Source: Candidatus Uhrbacteria bacterium GW2011_GWF2_39_13 (lineage in GTDB: Bacteria > Patescibacteriota > Patescibacteriia > UBA9934 > GWF2-40-263). Taken from it: a DNA stretch of 37,948 bases. The notes under the pieces are model-generated. The model was given only the letters and a program-made list of their open reading frames with translations, was not told the origin of the DNA and did not search any database. Below, one piece after another: positions 22,601 through 31,627 of the stretch. The position numbers were made by a program, and so were the translations under genes. The DNA lies in contig LBWG01000010.1 of assembly GCA_000993535.1 (NCBI GenBank), positions 1-37,948 on the forward strand, read 5' to 3'. Every line of letters starts with the position of its first letter. Within the stretch, counting starts at the first letter, position 1.

Positions 22601-25564
22601 ATGTCAACACATTCATACAATCGCCAAGGCTGGAAACAAAAAAAATCATTCAAAGAAAGATCCCCCCTAAAAAAAATAGGGCTTAAAAGAATTCCTTTTA
22701 AAAATATCGTCTTGATTGTAACTGCTGGTGTGTTTGCAGGATTATTAGCCCTTTTGGGATTCGTAGCTTTTATTTCTCGAGATCTCCCCAACCCAAATTC
22801 CCTCACACAACGAAGCATAAGCCAAACGACAAAAATATATGACCGAACAGGCACTCATGTCCTGTATGAAATTTTTGGCGATGAAAATAGAACCCTCAAA
22901 CAGCTTCAAACAGGTTTTTGTGGAGATAGTTCTGAACTTGAATTGGATGCAAGCGGAATTCCTTTGTTTGTTGTCCAAGCGACCATTGCCGCGGAAGATC
23001 ACTCATTTTGCCAACATGGGGGTTTTGACTTTAAAGGTCTTGGTCGCGCCGTTATTCAAAACCTCATGGGAAATCGTGTGGGCGGATCAACACTGACTCA
23101 GCAATTAGTAAAAAATGCCATTCTCTCAGGAGAAAAAACACTGACACGAAAGACAAAAGAACTGATTCTTTCTGTGGAACTTGAACGTCGTTATACAAAA
23201 GATGAAATGCTTCAAATTTATTTGAATGAAATTCCTTATGGATCTACCTATTACGGAATAGAAGCTGCCAGTCAAAATTATTATAAAAAATCTGTCAATG
23301 AATTAACACTCGCTCAAGCGGCCACTCTCGCCGCTTTGCCAAAAGCCACAACATTTTATCTCAATAATGCAGACCGTCTTCAAGCTAGACGGGATTATAT
23401 TTTAGGTGAAATGCTTGATCTTGATTTTATCACTCAAGATGAACATGACGCAGCTCTCTTGGAAAACACACCTGTAAAAGTTTCTTTAACCAACATCTAT
23501 GCTCCTCATTTTGTTCATTATGTAAAAGAACAATTAGAAGAAACCTATGGTCCTCGAGCTGTCGAAGAAGGAGGTTTAAAAGTCATAACCACTCTGGATT
23601 ATGACAAACAAAAAATAGCTGAGGAAGAAGTATTAAAGGGTGTAGATACTCTTTCTGAACGATACGGTTTTTCTAACGGTGCCTTGGTGGCACTGGATCC
23701 AAAAACGGGACAAATTCTTGCAATGGTTGGATCCAAAGATTATTTTGATGACTCAATCGATGGACAGGTCAACGTTGCCACACGTCTGCGCCAACCAGGA
23801 AGCAGCTTCAAACCGATTGTTTATACAAAAGCGTTTGAAATGGGTTACACGCCTAACACGATTCTTTGGGATGTAGAAACAACCTTCCCAACCGTTACAG
23901 GCAATTACACCCCTCATAACTATGATGGTGGAGAACGTGGACCTTTAAGCATGCGAAAGGCTCTACAGGGTTCACTTAACATTCCTGCCGTCAAAACTGT
24001 CTATCTAGTTGGAGTAGAAAATACCTTAAATTTTGCCACCTCTCTTGGATATTCTTCCTTTTCAAATCATAGTGCTTTTGGACTTTCTGTGGTGTTGGGA
24101 GGAGGCGAGGTAAAACTATTAGAACATGTAAATGCGTATGCAACCTTTGCAAATGAAGGGATAAAAAATGAAACAGTGAGTCTTCTGCGTATAGAAGACT
24201 CAGATGGAACTATTCTCGAAGAATGGAAACCGAGAGAAGGGAAAAAAATTCTTAATAAAAATGTCACAAGAATGATCACAGATGTTCTCAAAGATAACAA
24301 CGCTCGATCGTATGTCTTTGGACCTAACTCTTATCTACAACTTGGTGAACGTCCTGTGGCTACCAAAACAGGAACGACAAACGATTATCGAGATGCTTGG
24401 ACTGTTGGATATACCCCTTCTTTGGTTGTAGGAGTATGGACAGGAAACAATGATAATTCTCAAATGACTGCAGGGGCGGATGGATCGGTGATTGCCGCCC
24501 CTATTTGGAATGGATTTATGCGTAGAGCTTTGGAAGGAACCCCCATCGAAACATTCAACGTACCAGAAATCAAAGCTACAGGAAAAGCCGTTTTAGATGG
24601 ACAAATAAGCTCAAAGACATTGGTTATAGATAAAGCCTCTGGAAAACTTGCTACAGAATATACTCCAGATAGTTACAAAGAAGAACGCATCTATGCTGAA
24701 TATCACTCCATTTTGCATTATGTAAATCCGAAAGATCCAACAGGTGAGATTCCTCAACATCTTGAGGAAGATCCAAACTATACGGCTTGGGAAACAGCTG
24801 TCCAAAACTGGATCCAAAAGAAACAACAGGAAACAGGAATCGAAATCCTCAGTGAACCCACCCCTACACAAGAGGATGATTTACACGTTCCCTCAAACTT
24901 CCCTTCTGTTAAAATAACTTCCCCGGAAAAAAATGAAGAAATTGACTCTCGTTCCATCACTATCGCTGTTTCCGCAAGCGCTCCAAGAGGAGTTGTTCGG
25001 ACTGAATTTTTCATTAATGGTCAATATCTAGGATCGGATGATTCATCTCCTTTTAGTCTTTCAAGTTCTATTCCCAGTTCTATTTCACGAGGTGTTCATA
25101 CACTCAAAGTGATCGCTTATGACGATATCGAAAACGTAGGAACAGACACTGTCAGTATTCAAATAAATTCAGAGGGAGATCAAGAATCTTTAGAATTGAT
25201 TGATCCAAAAAATGGTCAAACGATTGAACGTACAAAAAATACGTATACGATCGTTGTTTCACTAGAAAACCCTGAATTGTATCAGTCTGTGAGTGTCTAC
25301 AGTGAAACACTAGGAAATGGTGTTCAGGAGTTGATAGGTCAGATACAAAATCCAGGCTCTCCTTTTTTGACATTTGAATGGATTCTCCCAGAATCTGGAA
25401 ACTGGGCGCTTTCAGCCCGTGCTGTTTCAAAAACAGGTTCAGATAGTCTTTCAACAGCTGGTTCAATGGTAAAAATTATTCCATCCGCTGAACAAAAAGC
25501 CCAGACAACACAAGAAAATTCAAATCAAAAAGAGATAAAAAATGATGAAATTAAATTATTCTAA
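22601..25564 (+). CDS. Class A penicillin-binding protein (PBP1A-type) with C-terminal Ig-like domain
   Basis: The 987-aa bifunctional enzyme polymerises and cross-links peptidoglycan. It has a basic cytosolic tail, one membrane helix (about residues 34-60), and a GT51 transglycosylase domain: AAEDHSFCQHGG (catalytic Glu132), GGSTLTQQLVKN, RKTKELILSVELER, EIPYGSTYYGIEAAS. The transpeptidase domain has GSSFKP (Ser401, Lys404), GSLN, and KTGTTNDYRDAW (KTG at 589-591). Residues about 775-865 form a bacterial Ig-like domain (VKITSPEKNEEIDSR ... HTLKVIAYDDIENVGTDTVSIQ), and a second beta domain follows, so it is longer than usual PBP1A. Start at ATG 22601 is used; the frame opens 11 codons earlier without a ribosome-binding site. 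The next gene starts 21 bases after its stop. Confidence 0.93.
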   Translation: MSTHSYNRQGWKQKKSFKERSPLKKIGLKRIPFKNIVLIVTAGVFAGLLALLGFVAFISRDLPNPNSLTQRSISQTTKIYDRTGTHVLYEIFGDENRTLKQLQTGFCGDSSELELDASGIPLFVVQATIAAEDHSFCQHGGFDFKGLGRAVIQNLMGNRVGGSTLTQQLVKNAILSGEKTLTRKTKELILSVELERRYTKDEMLQIYLNEIPYGSTYYGIEAASQNYYKKSVNELTLAQAATLAALPKATTFYLNNADRLQARRDYILGEMLDLDFITQDEHDAALLENTPVKVSLTNIYAPHFVHYVKEQLEETYGPRAVEEGGLKVITTLDYDKQKIAEEEVLKGVDTLSERYGFSNGALVALDPKTGQILAMVGSKDYFDDSIDGQVNVATRLRQPGSSFKPIVYTKAFEMGYTPNTILWDVETTFPTVTGNYTPHNYDGGERGPLSMRKALQGSLNIPAVKTVYLVGVENTLNFATSLGYSSFSNHSAFGLSVVLGGGEVKLLEHVNAYATFANEGIKNETVSLLRIEDSDGTILEEWKPREGKKILNKNVTRMITDVLKDNNARSYVFGPNSYLQLGERPVATKTGTTNDYRDAWTVGYTPSLVVGVWTGNNDNSQMTAGADGSVIAAPIWNGFMRRALEGTPIETFNVPEIKATGKAVLDGQISSKTLVIDKASGKLATEYTPDSYKEERIYAEYHSILHYVNPKDPTGEIPQHLEEDPNYTAWETAVQNWIQKKQQETGIEILSEPTPTQEDDLHVPSNFPSVKITSPEKNEEIDSRSITIAVSASAPRGVVRTEFFINGQYLGSDDSSPFSLSSSIPSSISRGVHTLKVIAYDDIENVGTDTVSIQINSEGDQESLELIDPKNGQTIERTKNTYTIVVSLENPELYQSVSVYSETLGNGVQELIGQIQNPGSPFLTFEWILPESGNWALSARAVSKTGSDSLSTAGSMVKIIPSAEQKAQTTQENSNQKEIKNDEIKLF

Positions 25565-25585
25565 TATTTTCTCTCTTTCTTCTTT

Positions 25586-27052
25586 ATGGTCAGTTTAAAA
25601 CAGTTTACTGTCTCTTTAAAACAGACCTCTCTCCAAAAATTTTTCCAAACGTTAAAGACTCTTTTTTTGCGTTTCCCGCTCGTTATTATTGATTCAGTTC
25701 TGATTGCTGTCTCTTCCGTTATGCTTCTTTCAGTCACTGCATATCCGTGGTCTGATGCAGTGGCAAACGAGAAGATCGTTGATATCCTCGTGCATTTGGT
25801 CGCTGTTACTGCGCTGGCAATGCCGTTGCTTGCAGCGGCACAATTATATACTCAACAACGCGTCTGGAAACATCTGTGGTATCAGATCATTCCATCAGTT
25901 CCCGTACTTTTTGGAATGATCATCTATTTCTTTACACTTCCGAAATTTTCGGATGATTTGCCGCTGGTTATTGGAATTCAATATATAATTTGGACAGGTT
26001 GCGCCTATCTCCTATTTCTTGTGGCTCCGTTCCTGTCGCGGAAGGGATTGAATGATTCGGACCAATGGTGGTATTGGGGAAGACTCGTGTTAAAACGATT
26101 CCTCTTAGCAGTACTGTTTGCTGGTGTGTTGTTTTTCGGAATCATTTTTTCTCTGCAAGCCGTTCGTTTTCTGTTGCAAATAAAAATCCATGAAATTCTG
26201 ATTCCTCAGATATGGGTTGTTCTGGCTTCGTTGGTTGCTCCGTGGATATTTCTTTCTGGACTTCCAACTGTGATTGAGCACACAACGCACAAGAAGACAA
26301 TCGATGCTCCGATACTAGGATCGTTTGTCTACTTCATTCTTCTGCCGCTTTTGTGTGTTTTTATCTTCATTTTATATCTGTATCTTGGAAAAATTGTTTT
26401 AACCTGGAATTGGCCCGATGGAGGAGTAACACATTGGATCCTCGCAATATTTCTGATTGGGTTGGCCACATTTTTTCTGCATCATCCTATAAGAAACGAG
26501 CACAGACATTTACGGAATATATTTCGTGTATTTTTTGCTCTCCTTATTCCGATGATGGTCATATTTTTCATGGCATTTTCAATTCGTCTGGAAGCCTATG
26601 GACTGACAGCCAACCGTCTGCTTATGTTGGGCTTGGGAATTTGGATGATGTTTGTGAGTTTGTCTATCGCCCTGCGTCGATCACCGATTTTACCCCACCT
26701 AATCTTATCGGCGATTATTCCATTTTTTCTGTTCACGATCGGTCCCTATAGCGCGTTTAACATCGCACAACGTGCGCAGAACGCGGATCTTGAAGCACTG
26801 CTTACAAAATACGATCTTCCAACTTCGGATGCTTCCTATGTTTCCACACAGGACTGTCAGTATATGATGTCCGCCTTCTCGTATCTTGTTACATTCTATG
26901 GAGTAGAAACAGTCGAACCTTATATCGGTTCTTGGCAAGAAAAAACCATACATGAAGATACTGAACCCAAAACCGTATTCCAACGGAAATATGGACTTAA
27001 TTGCCAACTAAATACAGCGCCATACGATCCAGACGCTTTCCTTATGTCTTGA
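25586..27052 (+). CDS. DUF4153 multi-pass membrane protein, ended by an in-frame TGA
   Basis: The 488-aa product has about ten to twelve hydrophobic helices and the DUF4153 signature near the end of the membrane region (FSIRLEAYGLTANRLLMLG, then IGPYSAFNIAQRAQNADLEALL). Its function is unknown; the family is widespread in bacterial membranes. The frame stays open after the TGA at 27050-27052 for 130 more codons, and that downstream peptide looks like the natural continuation. So this is either a recent nonsense mutation, a sequencing error, or readthrough. It follows PBP1A by 21 bases and is probably in the same transcript. Confidence 0.75.
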   Translation: MVSLKQFTVSLKQTSLQKFFQTLKTLFLRFPLVIIDSVLIAVSSVMLLSVTAYPWSDAVANEKIVDILVHLVAVTALAMPLLAAAQLYTQQRVWKHLWYQIIPSVPVLFGMIIYFFTLPKFSDDLPLVIGIQYIIWTGCAYLLFLVAPFLSRKGLNDSDQWWYWGRLVLKRFLLAVLFAGVLFFGIIFSLQAVRFLLQIKIHEILIPQIWVVLASLVAPWIFLSGLPTVIEHTTHKKTIDAPILGSFVYFILLPLLCVFIFILYLYLGKIVLTWNWPDGGVTHWILAIFLIGLATFFLHHPIRNEHRHLRNIFRVFFALLIPMMVIFFMAFSIRLEAYGLTANRLLMLGLGIWMMFVSLSIALRRSPILPHLILSAIIPFFLFTIGPYSAFNIAQRAQNADLEALLTKYDLPTSDASYVSTQDCQYMMSAFSYLVTFYGVETVEPYIGSWQEKTIHEDTEPKTVFQRKYGLNCQLNTAPYDPDAFLMS

Positions 27053-27442
27053 TATTATTATTCGAACGAAGATCGCGCGCTGGAGATTGGTGATCATACC
27101 TATCTTCTCCCTTTTATTAGTATGATGATTACGTCTCAAGGACGTACGTATCAGGCAAATTCCGAAGAATTATTTCGGGTATTTATGCAAAATGAGACCG
27201 TTGTTGTCGAAAAAGGATCGGGCGTTTCGCTTGTATTTGAGACAGATGCTTTATTTACCAAACTGTCTGAGGAACAGGTTGGTATTGGAGTGGATCCAAA
27301 TATCCTGCGTATCAAAGCAAAAACTCCTGCGATCACCGGTGAGTTATTTATCGAGTCCGTTGAGCTTACAACAAAGGTAGGTGACCATTTGTCTCCAACT
27401 TCAATGAACGGATGGATCATCATAACTTTGTTGAAAGAGTAA
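27053..27442 (+). pseudogene. Downstream in-frame part of the DUF4153 gene
   Basis: Directly after the TGA at 27050-27052, and in the same frame, 129 sense codons encode YYYSNEDRALEIGDHTYLLPF and a further beta-rich region (VEKGSGVSLVFETDALFTK, SPTSMNGWIIITLL), ended by TAA at 27440-27442. DUF4153 proteins usually continue past the membrane part into such a soluble domain. A separate start at ATG 27122 has no Shine-Dalgarno and would leave the first 23 residues behind. I read it as the severed C-terminal domain of one gene spanning 25586-27442 (618 sense codons plus one TGA). Confidence 0.6.
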
Positions 27443-27461
27443 CTTTTTGTAAACTGAATTT

Positions 27462-28007
27462 TTATTGAAGGGCAAAAAATGGGAAATGGTCAGGTTGATG
27501 AAAATCTGGTTTCTCACCTGGAACTGGAGCATACGCTAAAAATTGACCACTTAAAATCGCAAAAGCATTTATAGCCCGGATGTTTTCAGGAATCATATGG
27601 TACGGAATCAGTATTTCATTGCTCCAATAATGTTCAGATGATTGTTTAAAATATATTTGAGGATAAAACATTTCAAATGTATGAGAACAATGACGGATAG
27701 AATCAAAACCAAGTACAAGAAAGTGACCTCCGGCTCCTAATTCAATCTCAAGATATTGATGCCCTGGTCCAACCAAAAACACCTCAACCACATCATAATT
27801 CCAAAGTCCTTCTACACGTGTTCCTGTAGGAGCTTGAGGAATATTCTGATTACCTAGGATGAGGGATCGAGTTTTAATCAAAAGTCCTTGTTTGTTTTGA
27901 ACCAACGAAACATCTGCCCAAAGTCGTTCATCTACACATAAAGAACCATCCCAAAGATGTTCTATCTTCAAACAAACTTCTTTTGATGAATGAGATACGG
28001 AAAACAT
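27462..28007 (-). CDS. UPF0462-like (C4orf33-type) conserved hypothetical protein
   Basis: The 181-aa protein resembles the UPF0462 family, known from animal C4orf33 and some bacteria. The diagnostic segment is GLWNYDVVEVFLVGPGHQYLEIELGAGGHFLVL, corresponding to the family's LW.YEVVE.F and YLE.EL.P.G..LVL. Other parts (AWANVSL-like ADVSLVQN, LIPYHMIPENI, HQPDHFPFF) are consistent with a CBM9/DOMON-like beta sandwich. No signal peptide; cytosolic. The function is unknown. It is transcribed after dnaN but separated from it by a strong terminator, so it has its own promoter in 28008-28046. The tail-to-tail neighbour is the DUF4153 remnant. Confidence 0.65.
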   Translation of the reverse strand: MFSVSHSSKEVCLKIEHLWDGSLCVDERLWADVSLVQNKQGLLIKTRSLILGNQNIPQAPTGTRVEGLWNYDVVEVFLVGPGHQYLEIELGAGGHFLVLGFDSIRHCSHTFEMFYPQIYFKQSSEHYWSNEILIPYHMIPENIRAINAFAILSGQFLAYAPVPGEKPDFHQPDHFPFFALQ

Positions 28008-28046
28008 AAAAAGATAAAGTGTTTATTTACAATACTCTTGTTATAA

Positions 28047-28090
28047 GAATAAACAAAAACTGAGAGAAGTCTCTCAGTTTTTGTTTATTC
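28047..28090 (-). terminator. dnaN terminator, 20-bp perfect stem
   Basis: Bases 28047-28066 are fully complementary to 28071-28090 around a 4-base loop (aagt). The stem contains GAGAG and an A/T run, giving on the minus strand a stem followed by U-rich RNA. Confidence 0.9.
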
Positions 28091-28108
28091 TTTATAGAGA
28101 ATGATTTT

Positions 28109-29245
28109 CTATTGTTTGATTGGCATCACGATGTAACGATAACTTTGTGTTTTCCCTTCTGGAGTCAAAAGACAAGGATTAGACGGGTCAATCATCTCAA
28201 AAACAACTTGATCATTATTGATAGCTTGGAGTCCATCTAATAAATAGCGGTAATTTACTGTGACATGATTAGCTATTCCTGAAATTTCCGCTCCACACTG
28301 TGTGGTATTTTGACCACGTGTAGCATCAACAGCACTCACAGAAATTTGTTTTTGTTCAACATCAAACCCTAATGTGACATCAAAAATTCCTACACGAGAA
28401 AAAAGACTGGCTGTTTTCACGGCTTTTATAAAATCATCTCTATCAATCAAAGCTTTTGTCTGAAATTGAACAGGGATAATTTGTTTATAATCGGGATATT
28501 GTTCCTCAATAGTGCGAGAAATAAGTTCTACTGATCCATAGGTAAAAACTACTTGCGAATGAGAAAGAGTCAGTGTGACAGCTGAAGGTAATTCCACATC
28601 ATCTTTAAAAACAGACAAAATACGATTTACTTCTATAAGAGTTTTAGATGGAACCACTAAAGAGAAGTTCTCTATTACTTCAGAAATAAGAGGGATTGTT
28701 ACTTCTGCTAAACGATAGGAATCTGTAGAAGCAAGAGTAAGTCTTCCTTCACCTTCAAAATTAAAAAATTGAAAGGAGACCCCTGTAAGTTCTGGACGTG
28801 ACTCATTCGTCGCAACAGCAAACAACACTTGAGAGAGAGCCTTTTTGAAGCTCTCAACAGGTATCTGGAAAGAGGTTCCTCCTTCCACATGAGGAACAAG
28901 TGGAAACTCGGAAGAACTTAATCCGTTGATTTTTGTTTTATGTGTTCCACATTCAATATGAACCCTTTGATCATCTGCTTGAATACGTATGGTTTCATTT
29001 GGCAATAGAGAAACGTAATCAAAGAAAAGTTTTGATGGAATCGTATATTCTCCTGGTTCTTCTACTTTTCCTCTCACAAAGCAATTTACAGCCATCTCAA
29101 GATTTGTTGCTATAAATCGAATTGATCCTCCTTCTGCTTTTACAAGAACATTCTGGAGAATAGGAAGATTTACATTCTTTGTCATAAGATGACTTGTAAT
29201 GCTTAATCCTTGATGGAGGTTATCTCTTGTACAGGAGAGTTTCAT
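28109..29245 (-). CDS. dnaN: DNA polymerase III beta subunit (sliding clamp)
   Basis: The 378-aa protein is the ring that holds the replicative polymerase on DNA. It starts MKLSCTRDNLHQGLSITSH and ends in the family's standard MPIKQ tail. Visible clamp features include NLPILQNVLVKA, FIATNLEMAV, the PSKLFFDYVS of domain 1, and FSFVATNESRPELTGV-like AVATNESRPELTGVSFQ in domain 2, then the C-terminal YRYLLDGLQAI and FEMIDPSNPCLLTPEG. The three-domain length is normal. It lies downstream of dnaA after a 287-base region with weak DnaA-like boxes; the order dnaA-dnaN is the usual bacterial one. Confidence 0.95.
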   Translation of the reverse strand: MKLSCTRDNLHQGLSITSHLMTKNVNLPILQNVLVKAEGGSIRFIATNLEMAVNCFVRGKVEEPGEYTIPSKLFFDYVSLLPNETIRIQADDQRVHIECGTHKTKINGLSSSEFPLVPHVEGGTSFQIPVESFKKALSQVLFAVATNESRPELTGVSFQFFNFEGEGRLTLASTDSYRLAEVTIPLISEVIENFSLVVPSKTLIEVNRILSVFKDDVELPSAVTLTLSHSQVVFTYGSVELISRTIEEQYPDYKQIIPVQFQTKALIDRDDFIKAVKTASLFSRVGIFDVTLGFDVEQKQISVSAVDATRGQNTTQCGAEISGIANHVTVNYRYLLDGLQAINNDQVVFEMIDPSNPCLLTPEGKTQSYRYIVMPIKQ

Positions 29246-29532
29246 ATCAACCTGAGTTCTTTATTAATAAATTAATAGATAATAAATAAAGAAGTAATAG
29301 TAAGGGGTGTGGACAGCAGGGATAAGTTCTTTTTTTCTCTAGAATCAGTTTAAAAAAGGAGTGTGGATTTGTGTACTGATGGAGGGAGATCATGTGAAGA
29401 GAAACCGGATAAATTTTGGTTCTGATTTTTTTTTAGAATCCATCCAGATTTTTTCCCTGTTTATGAACACTCTTATACAGAGAGTTATCCTCTTAAACTT
29501 CATTAGGATAATCTGTGGAAGATACTGTGAAT
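29246..29532. other. Candidate replication origin (oriC) between dnaA and dnaN
   Basis: This non-coding stretch has an AT-rich tract at about 29258-29300 (ttattaataaattaatagat and more), which could be the unwinding element, and several DnaA-like 9-mers: ttatacaga (29473-29481), ttatcctct (29485-29493), tgtggattt (29362-29370) and tgtggacag (29308-29316). None is a perfect TTATNCACA. Its position between dnaA and dnaN is common for bacterial origins. A second candidate with a perfect box lies at 31007. Confidence 0.55.
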
Positions 29533-30939
29533 TTAAAGTGCATATAATTTTTGTTTGATCAGTTCAATGTCGTGTTGAAGTTTTTCATCCTCCAAAAGAC
29601 AGGTCATAATCTTGTCATAGGCATGCATCGCTGTTGTGTGGTCTCTTCCACCTAATTCCATTCCAATAGAAGGATAACTTGCTTTCATTTCTTCTCGCAT
29701 GATGTACATGACAATTTGACGTGGGAAAGCCAGTCTTTTTTGACGACTTTTTCCTAATAAATCATCCATGTGTATATCAAAGTAATTAGCCACAGTTATA
29801 ATAAGTTGTTTTGGCGTTATATTTTTTTTGGTTGATGTTGGTTGAAAACTAGAAAGAATAGGTTTAACCGATTCAAGGGTTGGACGAGTATTTTTAAATT
29901 GGTGGAAAGCAATCACTTTATTAAGAGCTCCTTCGAGTTCACGAACATTTGTTTGAACGACCGTGGCAATATGATGCAAGATGTCTCGTTCAAGAGAATA
30001 TTGTTTTTCAAGACATTTTGTATCCAAAATAGCACAACGAGTTTCAAAGTCTGGTGAACCAACATCTGCTAACATTCCACATTCAAAGCGTGAAACAAGA
30101 CGATCTTCAAGGGCTGGAATGGTTTTTGGTGGACGGTCAGAAGAAATAACGATTTGTTTATTATTTTGATAAAGTTGATTGAATGTGTGAAAAAATTCTT
30201 CCTGGGTTCCTTCTTTTCCTGTAATAAATTGAATATCATCAACGAGTAAAACATCAACGGTTCGGTATCTATTTTTAAATTCTACAATTCTATTTGAACG
30301 CAATGCTCCAATAAAGTCGTTGGTAAACCGTTCGCAGGTTACGTAAAGAATTTTCGTATTTGCATTTTTTCTGATCAATTCATTTCCAATTGCTTGAAGG
30401 ATATGCGTTTTTCCAAGTCCAACCCCACCGTAGATAAATAAAGGATTATAAATACCTCCTGGTTGAGCACACACCGCTTGCGCGGCTGCATGAGCAAGTT
30501 CATTTTGTTTTCCTACAATGAATGTTTCAAAACAATATTTTCCATTTAAAGAAAATTCACCTGTACGAATTTCTTTAACCTCGTGTGTCTGTTGAGGTTG
30601 GTAATAAGAGGCTTGTTGATTAGAAGGAGAAGGTGAGGGTTCTGGATTAGTTCCTTTTTCAAATAAAGGCATTCCTTGAGGATTTGTTGGGCGTGATTGA
30701 ACCCGATAGGACAGTTGTTTAATGGAATTTTTCGTTAATTCTTGAAGAGAGCGAAGAATTTCTTTAGTATATTTTTTTTCTAACCAAGCTTTCGTAAACA
30801 TGTTTGGAACCCCAATAGTAATCGCATGTTCTTCTAAATCAGAAATAAAAGTGTTTTTGAACCATGTTGTAAAGTTTGCCTTACTTAAAGAGAGTTCGAG
30901 TTCTCCAAGAACCGCTTGCCAAAGTTCATTAGTATTCAT
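29533..30939 (-). CDS. dnaA: Chromosomal replication initiator
   Basis: The 468-aa protein opens the origin for replication. Domain I (residues 1-75, LWQAVLGELELSLSKANFTTWF), a Pro/Gln-rich linker (about 83-122), then the AAA+ domain: Walker A GGVGLGKT (171-178), Walker B VLLVDDIQF, sensor 1 IVISSDRPP, and the arginine-finger region RLVSRFECG. Domain IV at the C terminus has the DNA-binding signature (ITPKQLIITVANYF, SYPSIGMELGGRDHTTAMHAYDKI). Length and domain order are normal. It is divergent from rpmH, with DnaA boxes in between that may serve autoregulation. Confidence 0.97.
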   Translation of the reverse strand: MNTNELWQAVLGELELSLSKANFTTWFKNTFISDLEEHAITIGVPNMFTKAWLEKKYTKEILRSLQELTKNSIKQLSYRVQSRPTNPQGMPLFEKGTNPEPSPSPSNQQASYYQPQQTHEVKEIRTGEFSLNGKYCFETFIVGKQNELAHAAAQAVCAQPGGIYNPLFIYGGVGLGKTHILQAIGNELIRKNANTKILYVTCERFTNDFIGALRSNRIVEFKNRYRTVDVLLVDDIQFITGKEGTQEEFFHTFNQLYQNNKQIVISSDRPPKTIPALEDRLVSRFECGMLADVGSPDFETRCAILDTKCLEKQYSLERDILHHIATVVQTNVRELEGALNKVIAFHQFKNTRPTLESVKPILSSFQPTSTKKNITPKQLIITVANYFDIHMDDLLGKSRQKRLAFPRQIVMYIMREEMKASYPSIGMELGGRDHTTAMHAYDKIMTCLLEDEKLQHDIELIKQKLYAL

Positions 30940-31006
30940 AGCATCGAGTATGAAAATGAGATAGTTTCCTTCTCAAAAGTTACACGTGGTCTGTAGTTTA
31001 GACTAA

Positions 31007-31066
31007 TTATCCACATGTGGGCAATAGGCCTCAAATCTCTATGAGTTATTGATCAATTGTGGATAG
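31007..31066. promoter_or_regulatory. DnaA boxes in the dnaA-rpmH intergenic region
   Basis: A perfect consensus box TTATCCACA lies at 31007-31015 and a one-mismatch box (tgtggatag, inverse of ctatccaca) at 31058-31066. The 195-base region 30940-31134 holds the promoters of dnaA and rpmH and could be an oriC part or an autoregulatory site. Confidence 0.75.
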
Positions 31067-31134
31067 TATGTTAGCATTTTTTTGCTTTAAGAAATGTGAT
31101 CGTTCTAATGGTTCAGATAGTAATATTCTGTTTT

Positions 31135-31278
31135 ATGTCAAAACGTACGTTTCAACCAAAAAAGAAACAACGAATTAAGGTTCATGGATTTAGAGCTCGT
31201 ATGAAGAGTTCTACTGGTCAAGACGTACTCAAACGTCGTCGTGCAAAGGGTCGAAAACGTTTGACTGTTTCTTCTTAA
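31135..31278 (+). CDS. rpmH: 50S ribosomal protein L34
   Basis: The 47-aa basic protein ([19 protein letters not shown], then [20 protein letters not shown]) has the L34 pattern KRT.QP....K...HGFR.RM.T..G..VL..RR.KGR..L. ATG 31135 is chosen over an upstream in-frame start at 31096, which would add a hydrophobic leader absent from L34. It heads rpmH-rnpA-yidD, as in most bacteria. Confidence 0.97.
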   Translation: MSKRTFQPKKKQRIKVHGFRARMKSSTGQDVLKRRRAKGRKRLTVSS

Positions 31279-31282
31279 ATTT

Positions 31283-31627
31283 ATGCTTTCTCCTGAGTAT
31301 CGACTCAGACACGAAAAAGATATCAAAGCGCTCTTTGCCCGTGGCAAGAGCGTCTTTGGTATATGGTTAGGGATGAAATTTCAGCCAAATAAACTACCTG
31401 TCTCGCGTTTTGCTGTGGTGGTTGGGACAAAAGTGTCAAAAAAGGCTGTGGTGCGTAACCGTTTAAAACGACAAATTCGCGCGGTGATTCAAGTAAATCT
31501 CCTCCAAATAAATCCAGGTTATGATATTCTCTTTTTTTTAAAAAAAGAGGCTGTTGGAAAGGATTTTGAAGAAATTTCAAAACAAGTCGTACAGAGTTTA
31601 AAAAAAGCCCGGCTTCTTTCTGTATGA
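31283..31627 (+). CDS. rnpA: Ribonuclease P protein component
   Basis: The 114-aa basic protein assists the RNase P RNA in cutting tRNA 5' leaders. It begins MLSPEYRLRHEKDIKALF, contains FAVVVGTKVSKKAVVRNRLKR with the RNR motif that contacts RNA, and ends in a basic helix. It starts five bases after rpmH and overlaps yidD by four bases. Confidence 0.95.
   Translation: MLSPEYRLRHEKDIKALFARGKSVFGIWLGMKFQPNKLPVSRFAVVVGTKVSKKAVVRNRLKRQIRAVIQVNLLQINPGYDILFFLKKEAVGKDFEEISKQVVQSLKKARLLSV

Noticed and set aside
27050-27100. Selenocysteine at the TGA of the DUF4153 gene
   Set aside because: No convincing SECIS-type stem follows within 40 bases and the family is not a known selenoprotein.
25586-27442. 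UGA read as glycine (genetic code 25) to explain the in-frame TGA
   Set aside because: Several other genes end normally at TGA (for example at 2702, where two TGA follow each other, 5165 and 31627).
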